In this document: piece by piece, positions 25,600 through 35,983 of the stretch
How the letters are laid out: every line of letters starts with the position of its first letter
How positions within the stretch are numbered: the stretch's first letter is position 1
DNA from: Fasciolopsis buskii
Taxonomy: Eukaryota; Platyhelminthes; Trematoda; Plagiorchiida; Fasciolidae
Assembly (NCBI GenBank): GCA_008360955.1
Contig: LUCM01011238.1
Coordinates: forward strand, 237,475 to 301,474
DNA length: 64,000 bases
Direction of reading: 5' to 3'
Position numbers and translations under genes: made by a program
Notes under the pieces: model-generated
Told to the model about the DNA's origin: nothing
Databases searched by the model: none
What the model saw: the letters and a program-made list of their open reading frames with translations, nothing else

Positions 25600-25790
25600 G
25601 GATTTTGCATATATATATATATATGCATGGAAGGTCTTCCTTGCGGAGTGCATAGGAAAACCAAGAATGACAAAGAGTTATCAGCGAATCACAACTGTTC
25701 TTTCTGTAAACTCTTCAATGAAGACCTTCCATGCACACTCGTTGGGGTACAGATTATATTCTGGTGAGACAATATATATATATAACGCAC
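25600..25790. repeat. AT microsatellites around a short inverted repeat
   Basis: An (AT)n run at about 25610-25624 is followed by TGCATGGAAGGTCTTC (25624-25639), whose exact reverse complement lies at 25720-25735. The spacer is 80 bp. A second TA run sits at about 25772-25783. This is a small hairpin-capable element bounded by TA tracts, possibly a MITE fragment. Confidence 0.6.
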
Positions 25791-26137
25791 TGTAATGTCC
25801 CGATTATGGTTACTATTAATTCCTGGACGGTGGCTACAAAATCCAAAAAGACAAAACCATACGGTCGATAAAGCCGTGGAGTTTCATGTTGATTGTGATA
25901 TCGTTGGATGAAATAATTTGACTTAAATGCCGAAGTTTGGGAAAATAGGCGATTTGACTTTTCCAGTGGTAACACTGCCAGCGACGCCAGTGGAATAGTA
26001 CTTCAACCAATGAAATTTTTTTACAGTCTTTATGCTTTTGCAAGAAAAACTTTAAATGGACGTTTGACTAATGACAGATGTGGAGTTTGCTCTATATTTC
26101 AGTCTCATATTTTATCTAGAAATTTACTCACTTTCCG

Positions 26138-26634
26138 TTACTGCTTCTCTTTCATGGACGAGAACACGTTTCTATGATAGCAATGCAATCTAGTCATATG
26201 CCTTGTAAGATGCATCATGAATAACTTTTAATGAATTCTTTAGTGTTCATCACTTACATGTGTGATATTGTCAGTAGAACTCATTTCTAATAGAATTTTC
26301 TCTGCAAAAATCTCACCTTTGTATCAGTCTCATTGGGGGAAATTTGGACTTGCTGTGAGACTCTTTGTGATTGATTTGCGGTTGTTTTCTACAAGTTAGC
26401 GTCAAACTGACTAGCAGAACGAGGATGAATAGGCCAGAGGTAACCAATAGAACGGGCATGTGCTCTCGTAGAAATCCATCTCCAACCAAAATAATACCTG
26501 GTGAAAGGCAATAAAATAAGTGACTTTTATAAAAACTGCGGATACAAACCAGGATAACTTAGCATAAATCGGAAGTAATTTACCAGTAGCAAGAATTAAT
26601 CCAAAAACTAGGAAAAAGAATGTTTCATGACTTT
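26138..26634 (-). CDS. Candidate small membrane protein gene (3' part, three exons)
   Basis: Read leftward on the minus strand: exon 26634-26584 (acceptor GTGGCAG, donor ACTG/GTAAAT), intron of 86 nt, exon 26497-26317 (acceptor TTTCACCAG, donor AAAG/GTGAGA), intron of 145 nt, and a proposed last exon 26171-26138 (acceptor CTATCATAG, stop TAA). Phases agree across both junctions. The product has two hydrophobic segments: ETFFFLVFGLILAT joined across the first junction to GIILVGDG, and MPVLLVTSGLFILVLLVSL, followed by a basic polar tail starting TCRKQPQ. That suggests a two-helix membrane protein. The family is unknown and the 5' exons were not found; a short frame starting MADPKPF near 26959 is a possible first exon but its phase does not fit. 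The last exon is the weakest part. Confidence 0.45.
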
Positions 26635-27178
26635 CTGCCACATTAATAATGCGTCATGAGCAAGGGAAATACCAAATGGTAGTGCAGTTTGACAGAAATA
26701 AGAATGGAATCAATTTTGCACAAAGCAAAGTAACAAACAAATTTGTGTTTATCTAATTGTGCACATGCTTCATTATATACATATATGTGCATAACAATAT
26801 GAAAGAGAAATACGTTGCATCCTATATGAGTTCTGTAATTTTCGGGGTTGGAAAGTGTGATTAATATAGAAGACCACACATTTCTATCCCTTTTCTCGTA
26901 CTCTCACTTCTAACCGGGATAGCTTTGCTACGAAGGGTTTAGGGTCGGCCATTGTCCCCGTGACAAAAAACATAAAACAACACAGTTGATCTGGACAGTT
27001 TTGGCATAAATGTTTGATTTTTACAACGTTCAGTTTTGTTAGACACAAGATTTGAAAAGTCTTATTTCAGGTAGTAACTTCTTTTATCTTCTCTCACTGA
27101 GGACCCACAGTCCTTTAAGGATCCTCTCCTACTGCTTATCTAGGAAGACCAAAGATCAGCAAAATATATAGTGATGTC

Positions 27179-27360
27179 ATGAGTAAGAGAGCTTCCCGGA
27201 TTTTTGGTTTAATATATCCTCAATTACTCACCCTAATTTGCATCCTTTTCTTACTCACGAGTGAAAATAAATCTTTATACTCGAGCAGTCCCGAAGTTTG
27301 GCAGGAAAATTGGAGCCATGAGAATCTCGTGAACATTTTAACCAAAAGTCGACTGTTGAA
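27179..27360 (+). CDS. Candidate first exon with signal peptide or signal anchor
   Basis: An ATG at 27179 opens a 60-codon frame with a basic N-terminus and a hydrophobic core (about residues 10-27, PQLLTLICILFLL), then a polar stretch. It ends exactly at a strong donor, TTGAA/GTAAGT at 27361, in phase 2. A following exon could start after GTTGAAACAG at 27426, which continues in frame only about ten codons to a stop. The protein would be secreted or anchored in a membrane. No family is recognised. It lies head-to-head with the minus-strand membrane gene, so the ~500 bp between may carry both promoters. Confidence 0.35.
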
Positions 27361-29339
27361 GTAAGTTCGGTCAGTAGTCAAGGCCGTGATGTATTCAGGA
27401 ATAATCAAAGTTTTGTGTTGAAACAGGATTGTGGGGATATTTCGCGTATGCGTATGATGTTTAAACCAATTTTTAATTGGAAGTTAGAGTTTTCCTTACA
27501 CAAATAAGCAAAACCTCAGTGCTTTCCTTATAAATAATTCTTACTTTCATTTCAAAAATACCAGCTTCCTATCTTTTTGATACGTCCTTTCGTTGTCCGC
27601 TTGCAATCATATTAATTACTCATTCTGGTCCTAGGTGTTGTGTAAGCTTTGACACTGACTTCAGCTGGATTCCATTGATTCAATCATTCACTTCACGATT
27701 CAGCAATCTTACCTAGACTACATAAATTGGTGACAACACCCAGTTAGATATAAGAAAAACTGAACCAAGACCAGTTAAATAGAGTAGAATGGTACCAAAA
27801 TAGATTCAATGAACTCAGAATAAGTTTAGATACAGTTACATTGCTTATAATGCTATTTGAGTACTCACATCCACAGGTTTCTCTCACGGAAAACTAAGCG
27901 CATTACAGGACGACGTTCATCGATTGAGACTTTTCATATATTTCCTCATTTTCTTGGACTGACCACGTTGGTCCATCCTTAACTGCCTATTCTGATAAGC
28001 GGACAATGCGGATCGAGTTTTCCGTCTGCGACAGTGAGGTAGCCTTTCCAGGTTCGTAGTCTCTCACTGTGTTTGGCTGAGTTGAGCTGAGTACAGTTTA
28101 GTACGGTTCTTACTGTCAGTAAACACAAGCTGCTTTGCCTTGATTTTAGTTGTTACCTTGAAGCATCGTGGTACTGTGTAAACTTCATTTCCAGCGTCAG
28201 TTTAGCATTATGTCAAAATTACTCGGAAATGTCATTCAACTGACTTATTAAGATTTCGTTTGCATGGGCCTGAAACGTGGCCCATCTTACGTGGGCACTT
28301 TTGCACATACACACTGCAAGGTGCACTATTATCTATACACTGATGTAGAATCGGCAAAGAGGTGTACACTTGTGAAGTGTTGTGAAACGGACGCATGGTC
28401 TTAACCAATTCTGAATACTAATGACATGAACCCGAATAATTCTGACGTAATGCTGAAATAGCTCAGGAAACGATATGGAACAGCAATAGCGTCTTACTAC
28501 ACAGTAGTTTCTCACTGATTTGTGAAGTAGATTCCGGCCAGCTAAAGGCTGGCAAATGAGATGATCGACTTTGTCATTATACTTCACAAATAATGGCTGT
28601 TGATACGACGTGGTCTTAGCATTATGATTTTTCTTTTTTTTTTCAGTAAGATCATTGGTAGACAGTTTTTAGGGAAGATTCACTGAATGCACTTTTGTGT
28701 GAGATTTATCCACGAAATTGTTTATATTGCACCTGATGGTTGCAAATGATATAGACCGGATATATTGACGTGGAATGAAATTTAATTACCCCTTTGAAAT
28801 TGATTCTTTACTGTGCAATGATTTAAATGGCCAGGCTCTGAGTGTGCGACATACAAATGTCAAAAGATGCAGTAATTGCATACAGTAAGTACTTAGTACT
28901 TGTGGATGTAAAAAGAGCAGGAAGTCCTGATTTCATCTAAATTTTATGGACTGATTGTCCATTTAGATTTATATGCACATATAGGCAGATCTGAATCCCA
29001 GATGGTATTCAGGACAGAGCTGTATGTAACCGGACACATCCATGGGCTGAGGATAACTGAATGGGGATCAGAGGGGGTATGGTTAGCTATGCAAACGGTC
29101 AGCTGGGCCTCACTGAATACGGATTTCGGACAGACAGGGGGAACATTGAAGGCGTAGTTAAATTTCTCTTGGCAAAGCCTTTTCCCGATGAAATACCAGG
29201 AGCCCTCTGGTAGCAGTGCGGAATGGAAAGTGTGAATCGTCAACAAAAAATTCACCGCCTCTTGTAGATTTCGATTAACTCGACAAGGTTTGTTGAAAGA
29301 GATGAATGACCCGATTAATTTTTTACTTGCTCGTAGCAG
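27361..29339. other. No supported gene
   Basis: At 28510-28580 there is weak similarity to the body of SINE family 1 (a GGCCAGC..GGCTGGCAAATG..GAT block), possibly a very old fragment. A 184-codon frame on the minus strand (28944-29498) runs through the CAA/TTG microsatellite, giving a poly-Cys tract, and has no recognisable domain; I treat it as chance. Confidence 0.4.
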
Positions 29340-29371
29340 ACAACAACAAAAACAACAACAACAACAACAAC
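29340..29371 (+). repeat. CAA microsatellite
   Basis: About ten CAA units with one AAA interruption. It creates a Gln run in one forward frame and a Cys run in a reverse frame. Confidence 0.85.
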
Positions 29372-30369
29372 TGCGTTGCAGACAGCGCCTGGCTGCACAA
29401 AGACTAGAATATTTATCTTCGAATAAACAAGCCTGCCCGAGAGTTTTAGGTTCATTCAGCACAAAATTGCACTGTTGTTCCCCGGTTTTAGTTGTCACCT
29501 TGCAGCATCAAGTTATGGTGAAAGAAAAATTCAAAAGTTTATAAGATGAGAGGGTAATGAAGAAGACGAAATATTCAAAATGCATAAACCCCATTGACTA
29601 CGGCATTTAGCCGTATCTCCTAAAGTCTCCAGTTATCACGTTTGGGATCTAAATCGACGCAGTGGGAACAGTTTCCATACTGTTCTGTCAGATCTTGAAG
29701 TGACCTTCCTGACGAGACCTGCAACCATTACCTACCTCGAAGAACAACATTTTCAGAGGCAGCTGACCTGCGGACATACGTAACGCAAGTCCCAACTACT
29801 CGGAACTATTCAAATTCAGTGTCCATTCCATTGAATAAGTTATCCTGCCCAACATACTACGCTTTATCTCGTAGTTGTTAATACAGTTTTTCCCCTATAA
29901 TCTGGAACTATTGCGAAGACATCATTATTCGAACACCAAAAGTTTGGAACATCTTATGCCCGCAGCGACATTGCTTTTGAGTTCTATTCTAACACTTGTC
30001 TTACCGTTGCTAAGTAAACTTGACCATGAACAGATGATGTCAGACCGTTGCCACCGTTGTCTTAAAATTATGAACCGAAGGATGCACTTTAAAGTACAGT
30101 TTAGCTGGACTCCACTGTCAGCATTCCCCTCAGCTGTTCTGAGGCACTTCTCGAGGTCTGTCTTGGCAGATGCACCTTCTGGAATGGAGGTTCGCAGGGA
30201 AATTCAAGCTCCAGGATATCAAAAAGTGTCCGAACTCCAACGGATTTTCTTCAGCTCATTTTGATGATTCCAGAAGAGAGCTGGGTAGGGGATATCTGAC
30301 CCTCCTGTTCATGGTCTGGTACGCTGAACTGATTCACCTCTAATGCAAAGAATCGAGCGTACCTTCCAT

Positions 30370-31300
30370 CATTGGGAAAAGATGGCACAGTTACACCGAC
30401 AACTATAGGGATATAAGTACTAAACCAGTGATATTGAATCAGTTGATGTTTACCGTCCTGAGATTGCACAACGCGATTGATGAGCAAGCTCGCAAGAAGC
30501 ATGTTGAGCTTCGCTTCAATTATGAGCACGCCTGCTGGAACGTCATCGTTCGAGAACTATCGAAGCAGCGCTGTAAGTTCCAAAGAACGGTGGCTAATGT
30601 GCTCTTCAACATTCATGCGACTTTCGTCATTATTAATACGTCTGCACTACAACATTGTTTGTTTGGGAAAGAAGTGTTTGAAAAGTATATATCTGCCCTC
30701 TTAGAGTTACAACCTCGTAACTAAGACCGGAATGAGGTTATGACCAGCTTTCATCACCATGCCTCGTCCCTAAATGAGTACGATAAAGCCAACCCGTATT
30801 TCCGTTTCATTTCAGGTTTATTGCAAACGATGTTCTGCAAACAGTTATTATAAGGAAGAAAGATGCTCTGAGCTATGATGGAGAGAAAAGTCAAGATCTT
30901 GGATTGCTTGGTAATGAAGATACTAAGATACCATACCTGGTTTGCATCTTCATAGTACAGTTTACTTCCCCACGGCTTGCAGGAAAATATGCCTGCATTA
31001 GCAGTTCGTGGCGATCGGTTAGAAATGACTAATAACCTTAAGTACCTCCAGAGATTAATTCCATCTGGAAGTGGTGCTTGGGAGGAGGTTGAATCACTAA
31101 TTCCAAGGCCTGGAACAGCTTTCACAAAGCTATAGAATCTGTGGCGCCATGACATTCATTTTTTCAGAGGAATAATTTACAGTGCCAAGGTTCGTAGTGT
31201 TCTATTCTGTCTTAGCGCTACCTGTTGCCTCCGCTCGGCGACTGCCTGTATTCGATCACCGCTTTCTCCGAGTCATTGCTTGAGTGTAATGGAAACAACG
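30370..31300 (+). pseudogene. RTE-like non-LTR retrotransposon remnant (reverse transcriptase to C-terminus)
   Basis: Frames on the plus strand give, in order: NYRDISTKPVIL (usually NYRGISL), IDEQARKKHVELR (like R.EQAGFR), FNIHATF..INTSALQHCLFGK..PEKYIS-type sequence (motif A region), FIANDVLQTV, RLEMTNNLKYLQ (like LEVVDHFSYLG), LW.RHDIHF..GIIYSAKVRSVLF, and ATACIRSPLSPSHCL (usually VFDHRCLR). This is the canonical order of RTE reverse transcriptase and its C-terminal part. Frameshifts and stops abound and the catalytic YADD is not recoverable. It is an old, inactive copy, more diverged than the RTE ends at 54 and 63 kb. Confidence 0.75.
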
Positions 31301-31769
31301 GATGAGAAATGACAGCACGCATTTTCCTCCATTGGGTGGGACAATAGATCTGCACTGCTCTCGATGGCTTGAACACTTTTGCATCGGCCATACCATTGTT
31401 TTATCATTCCGTGTTAGTGTTGCACGTACAAGACAGGAAGAAACAATGTTGCAGTTAAGCTATGACTTGAGCTATAAGTGCGTAGAATCTAGTTTTGGTT
31501 TTCTCACGGGATGGTGTATTTCACATTCTCCGTTGAAGCCCAAGAAGTGAGGGTTATCGTTAGTAAGAAAGACTTAAATATATGGTTAAGAATCAGAGTC
31601 AGCGGCATGAATACTGTGAGCCCGAAGTGAAATTTGTGACCCATAAAAGTAATCGCAAATTGGAGAAATATAAGCCAAAATGTACAAGTTGGAGACAAAA
31701 AACACTATTGGTTCTTTTCGTAACCCGTCTACTTATTTGCACCTTGTTTTTCTAGTGCGTTTGCACTAC

Positions 31770-31771
<2 letters not shown>
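31301..31771. other. No supported gene, probably old retrotransposon flank
   Basis: Follows the RTE remnant; no motif is visible. The true 3' end of that element may lie here. Confidence 0.4.

Positions 31772-31802
<31 letters not shown>
31772..31802. repeat. AT dinucleotide microsatellite
   Basis: About 15 AT units in a row. Confidence 0.95.
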
Positions 31803-31967
31803 GTACGCAGAAGAAGCAAAACCATTAGGCATTCCGTTTTTAAATCACCGAAGACTAATGGGCCAATCACATGGTGAGAACAAACTAACCTTGACGTGAG
31901 TACCGGGCGGTTTGAATTTTTGAGTGCTCTGCATGCAGCAGGTCTTACTGAAAAACTGAATTTATCT

Positions 31968-32157
31968 TGTTTTTTCTTTAGCTTTTATCTTTTTTATTCT
32001 TTTATTAATGAAATAATAGACCACATCATTTCTCATAAAGGGGTCTGCGGCCAGCAGAGGGCTGCCAAGTGGGTAAGTTGACCGGCAGTGGGAGGACTCG
32101 AACCGACAACCTTTACGTCCAAACGACGCGACCTTATGCGCTTGGCTGTCTTACCAT
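31968..32157 (-). repeat. tRNA-derived SINE family 1, copy 1
   Basis: On the minus strand a tRNA-like head starts near 32155, with a B-box of GGTTCGAGTCC at about 32093-32103. It is followed by a body shared with 50610-50783: CAACTTACCCAC, then GGCAGCCC/GGGAGCCCACTG, CCGCAGACCCCTT/CCGCGAACCCCTT, and TCATTAATAAA-GAA near an A-rich tail (T-rich on plus at the left end). Confidence 0.75.
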
Positions 32158-32339
32158 ATAAAGAGTGCCATAGAATAGCCTAAGGTACATAGTTTTAAGG
32201 GCTGCCTTTTTAAAAAAGATACCTCTATCCGTTTTTGCTAACACATTTCACTTTTGGCTGAGTGGTTCGAGTAACTTGCTTCGGTGTTTAATATCGGAGT
32301 GCTCGTTTTTGCTAAGATATTTTCCCGGTATTTATAGTG

Positions 32340-33470
32340 TTTGCCGAAGACGCCGCCAACATCTTAATCCTGTCTAAATGCGGGATGCGGTAAGCTTGTA
32401 GTAAAAGGCATTAAGTGTGAAGTCTGCAAAAGATGGGCAGATTCGAAGTGCTCAAATTTAAGATGGAAGTTTACCCACTATACTGCCAAAGCAGCTGGGT
32501 TGAATGAGTATGGGATCAGTGCAAGCAGGCTGTCCTGGTCACTTTCTAAGAAATCACGACGAACGAGGATTCACAGCTGTGTACCTACATTCGCCGAAGC
32601 CCACGGAACAGGTAATAACGTCTAAGTGGATCAGTCAAGGATGTGCGCGGTCCGGCTAGTCCTCAACAGTGCGACTGGGGAGGTGGCAAATAGGCGTAAA
32701 TATGAATGTCCAGCCACGGTTTCCTTCACCCCTGTTATGGAAGCAGCTACAGAAGAAGAAGACCAAAATAAAGTCAAACGCAAGTCAGAAGACAAAATCC
32801 AAGAAGCTTGCAAACACACTAGGAGAGAAAGACAATCTGGAATTCGCTGTCTTTGAGAAACAGGTTAGGGAGCCTCAACTTTGACTCCAGTCAATGAACC
32901 GTTCCTCAGGACATAAGTTGCTCATTCTAAACAAAGGGGAGCCGTTCATTCGGAATCAAAAGCCAGGCGCGAACTAGATCGTAGGGAAGTAACGGAGATC
33001 ATGCGTATGATCGGAATTAATCTTCTTGCGGGAGTAATAAAGGCGCACAAACTGGACACTTACAAGTCCCCCCTCTGTCAGAGGGAGGCACAGTAAATCC
33101 CATATTGGTTGGATTTGCAGATGAATCGATCAGAGACACGTCACTAGCCAGTGCTATAATAATAGCCCATGTGACAGGAGGGAGGCACCATATAGAACCT
33201 GATGGCCCAGATACTGGCAAATTAGCGGCACGTTGCGTGGGTTGTTAAGGAAGCCAAGGAAAAAATTCCCAGTACCCCACAAGGTTGAAAGCGCCCGCGA
33301 ACTTTCGGCCGACCAGCAGAGATAACCCAGCCACCTTCGCCGAAAATGGTGGTAATCAAAGATCTTCAGGAGACTGAGAGTTGAAACAGCTGCTTGCCAC
33401 AGGATCGTATTGCATTGTAGACTTTTGCGTACAATAAATGATGCTGCATTTCAGTCAAAAGATGTGAGAA
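32340..33470 (+). pseudogene. CR1-like LINE, ORF1 part (degenerate)
   Basis: A zinc-finger-like start (about 32368-32460) reads CLNAGCGKL, GIKCEVCKRW, SKCSNL, the Cys spacing of the PHD-like finger found in ORF1 of CR1-type LINEs. A Lys-rich region follows at 32740-32860 in two alternating frames, then blocks such as HKLLILNKGEPFIRNQK, VGFADESIRDTSLASA and VTGGRHHIEPDGPDT in shifting frames to about 33380. There are many frameshifts and stops. It lies on the same strand and 5' of the ORF2 at 35.77-38.61 kb, and I infer both belong to one element. Confidence 0.6.
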
Positions 33471-33479
33471 TAAAAATAA

Positions 33480-35560
33480 AGTAGGAAAAAGGAACTAAGT
33501 AAAATAAAAATGTACTTAACACCTCATGAGAAATATAGAAACTCGCCGAGGAATAATCTGACTATATTATGATAGGTTACTCAGGAATTCGACTGAAACC
33601 CGGTCACGATTTGCCAAAATTCGTGCTAAATATGATCTCTTTTAAGTAAACCTGGATATATAACCGGAGAACGGTAAAGAAGGATTGGAAAAGCACATGG
33701 CATACAAATCGAGAGATGGTGCTTTATTTCACTTCGTAGTGCCGAAGCTTCCTGATTTGAAATGACAACCGTCGGAAGCTCTTTACACAGGTAGAAGTGT
33801 GAGTAATCCGCTTCAGATTTTATCAATGGTAACTCCTAAATATTGCACCGAATCAACCCTGGTAAGTGTTTTGAATTGATGAAAGACGTTTCGGATGGGT
33901 AGGCCGACCGAGAGATAGAGAACAGACATTCGAAACGTTTAGATGTGTTGAGATTTAAACCAGCTCGTGCAGAGAAATTGCAAACAGAAGACAGCTTGTT
34001 GGAAAAATTTTGAAAATCACCGTTGTTCGAAGCGGCTTGAGAGAGGGCAACATCATTAGCATCCTTAAACAAATGACAGGGTGAGCTAGTTGATAAGTCG
34101 CTGATGTAAGAATAGAAGAGGGACGGTGAAAGGACAGCACCCTGTAACACGCCTGAGTTGTTAATCAACGGATTCGAAACTTTACCGTCCATTCGTGTGC
34201 ACTGGGTTCGGTCAGTAAAGTAATCAGACAGCCATGCTAATAAAGGCCTGGAGCAACCAAATGTTTCCAGTTTGTGGAGTAGAAGAGACCGTGGGACTGA
34301 GTCAATTGCCGACGAATAGTCCAGGAAATCGCAACGTACAGATTTCACTGATGCGTTTAAGGACTTACAAATGTGGTGAATGAGAGGGACGACAGCGTCC
34401 AACGTAGACCTGTTAAATTTATAGGCAAACTGAAAAGGGTCGTCAGGAGGACAGATAGAGGAACGCAAGCGCTTAAGTATAGCACGCTCCGTCAGTTTAA
34501 GACCAGAGGACTTTAAGGCGATGGGGCGAACACGTTTTGCTAAAGCAGTAGAACTGCTAGATTTAGGGATGGGAATGATAGTGACGGGTCTCCAACAGTC
34601 AGGAATGGAAGACGAGATTAATGATGAGTTAATGAGAGAAGTAAATGCATCGGTCAGAGCCCCAGCACCATGCCTTAAAGGAGCTAAAGAGCTGAAGACA
34701 GACTATCAGGACCAATTCCTATGGTAATTTCGGTGGAACGAAGAAGATCGAGCACCTCTTCTATAGAAAACTGGTAACTGTCATATCACCACCCTGACCA
34801 AATATGGTAGGGGCATAAATGGAAGGATGAATGAGAGCACGATTGATGCTGTTGACATCCGCAGAAGTTTTCGTATGCTTCTTCTTCTTCCCACAAAACA
34901 GTCCGATGCCTTGCCATAGGAATCAATTGTTGTTACCAGTCTACAGTTAGCTGGTGAATGTCATCTCTATGCGTTTGATTTCCGCTTTTTATTAGTATGG
35001 AAATATACCGCACGCTTGAGTTATTATGGGATTTGTAGAAGTGTTCCTTGCATTTTCTTAGAGGTTTCAGTTTCTGGGTGGAGATATGGCCATTTGAGAC
35101 GAATAGTGTTTCTGAGGAGCAGCAGAGATCAAAGATTGCACTGTCCGTCTCTATGAAACGTTTGACATTGTCATTGAGCATGGGTTCAAAAGAGAACCAT
35201 TTAGATGCGAGTGAAAGGGATTTCTGAAGAAGAATAAGATTGTTGTGTGAAAAGTTACGTAGGCGAACTCGGATTTGATTTGTTCGCCTGAAGGAATGGA
35301 AAGCTGACCTGGAGTATATCTTGGGCCTTAAAAGAAGCAAACAATGATCGCTACTTGAAACTGGAGCACGCAGTTTTAGGGGAAATAAATCGGGGTGGTT
35401 GGTAATAACTCTATCTAGAATGGAACCGCCTCTGGTGGGAGAAACGCAGAGACCAGTCAAAACAAACACAATCAGTGGTAGGATAGATGCATGAATGAAA
35501 TCACCCACAATAATATTCAGACTATCCTCAAGAGGAAAAACAAATACTAGAAGAGAGTCG
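33480..35560 (-). pseudogene. Second LINE, opposite orientation (endonuclease and reverse transcriptase)
   Basis: Read leftward: an endonuclease C-terminal part at 35508-34933 with GGSILDRVITN and SSSDHCLLLL (the conserved SDH box), then reverse transcriptase at 34468-33836 with DPFQFAYKFNRST, RCDFLDYSSAIDSVP (motif A), WLSDYF, GVLQGAVLSPSLF (motif B) and FKDANDVALSQ in the catalytic position. The expected YADD reads KDAND, so one catalytic aspartate is lost. The C-terminal part continues out of frame at 33826-33626 (KSEADYSHFYLC, LYRSPVIYPGLLKRD). Several long open segments remain, so decay is moderate. The 5' end is truncated; the true ends near 33.48 and 35.56 kb are estimates. Confidence 0.8.
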
Positions 35561-35699
35561 ACAAAGATTTGGTATTGCGTTGCGAGTTAAAGGGACAATA
35601 TATAAGTTCGTTTTGATTGTACTGGCATGTCGAGAATACCTAGGATGACACTGTGTTACGAAACAGTAGAACCTACTTGGGGGCTTGTGATGGTTGCTC

Positions 35700-35931
35700 G
35701 CTTAACAACTGCAGGTGGGAGCAACCGGACAACTGTAGTCGCAAGTGACCGTGCTCTACTGCAGTGACCATTGCAGCAAAAATGTAGTAACTCCTCTGGT
35801 ACTGAGGCCGAGGACCAGGTCACAGTAGGTAAAAGTAGCGAATTGGGACGAGAACGATTGACAGTGCTCTATGCCAACGTGTTTATCGCTAGGAACAAGC
35901 GGCCTGAGTTTACTGAGGCTTCTACCTATTG

Positions 35932-35983
<52 letters not shown>

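Noticed and set aside
28944..29498. 184-codon frame on the minus strand with a poly-Cys run
   Set aside because: The Cys run comes from the CAA/TTG microsatellite, no domain or splice structure is visible, and both strands are open across the repeat.
35931..35980. Ile-Tyr repeat protein in several frames
   Set aside because: It is translation of a TA microsatellite inside a dead LINE.
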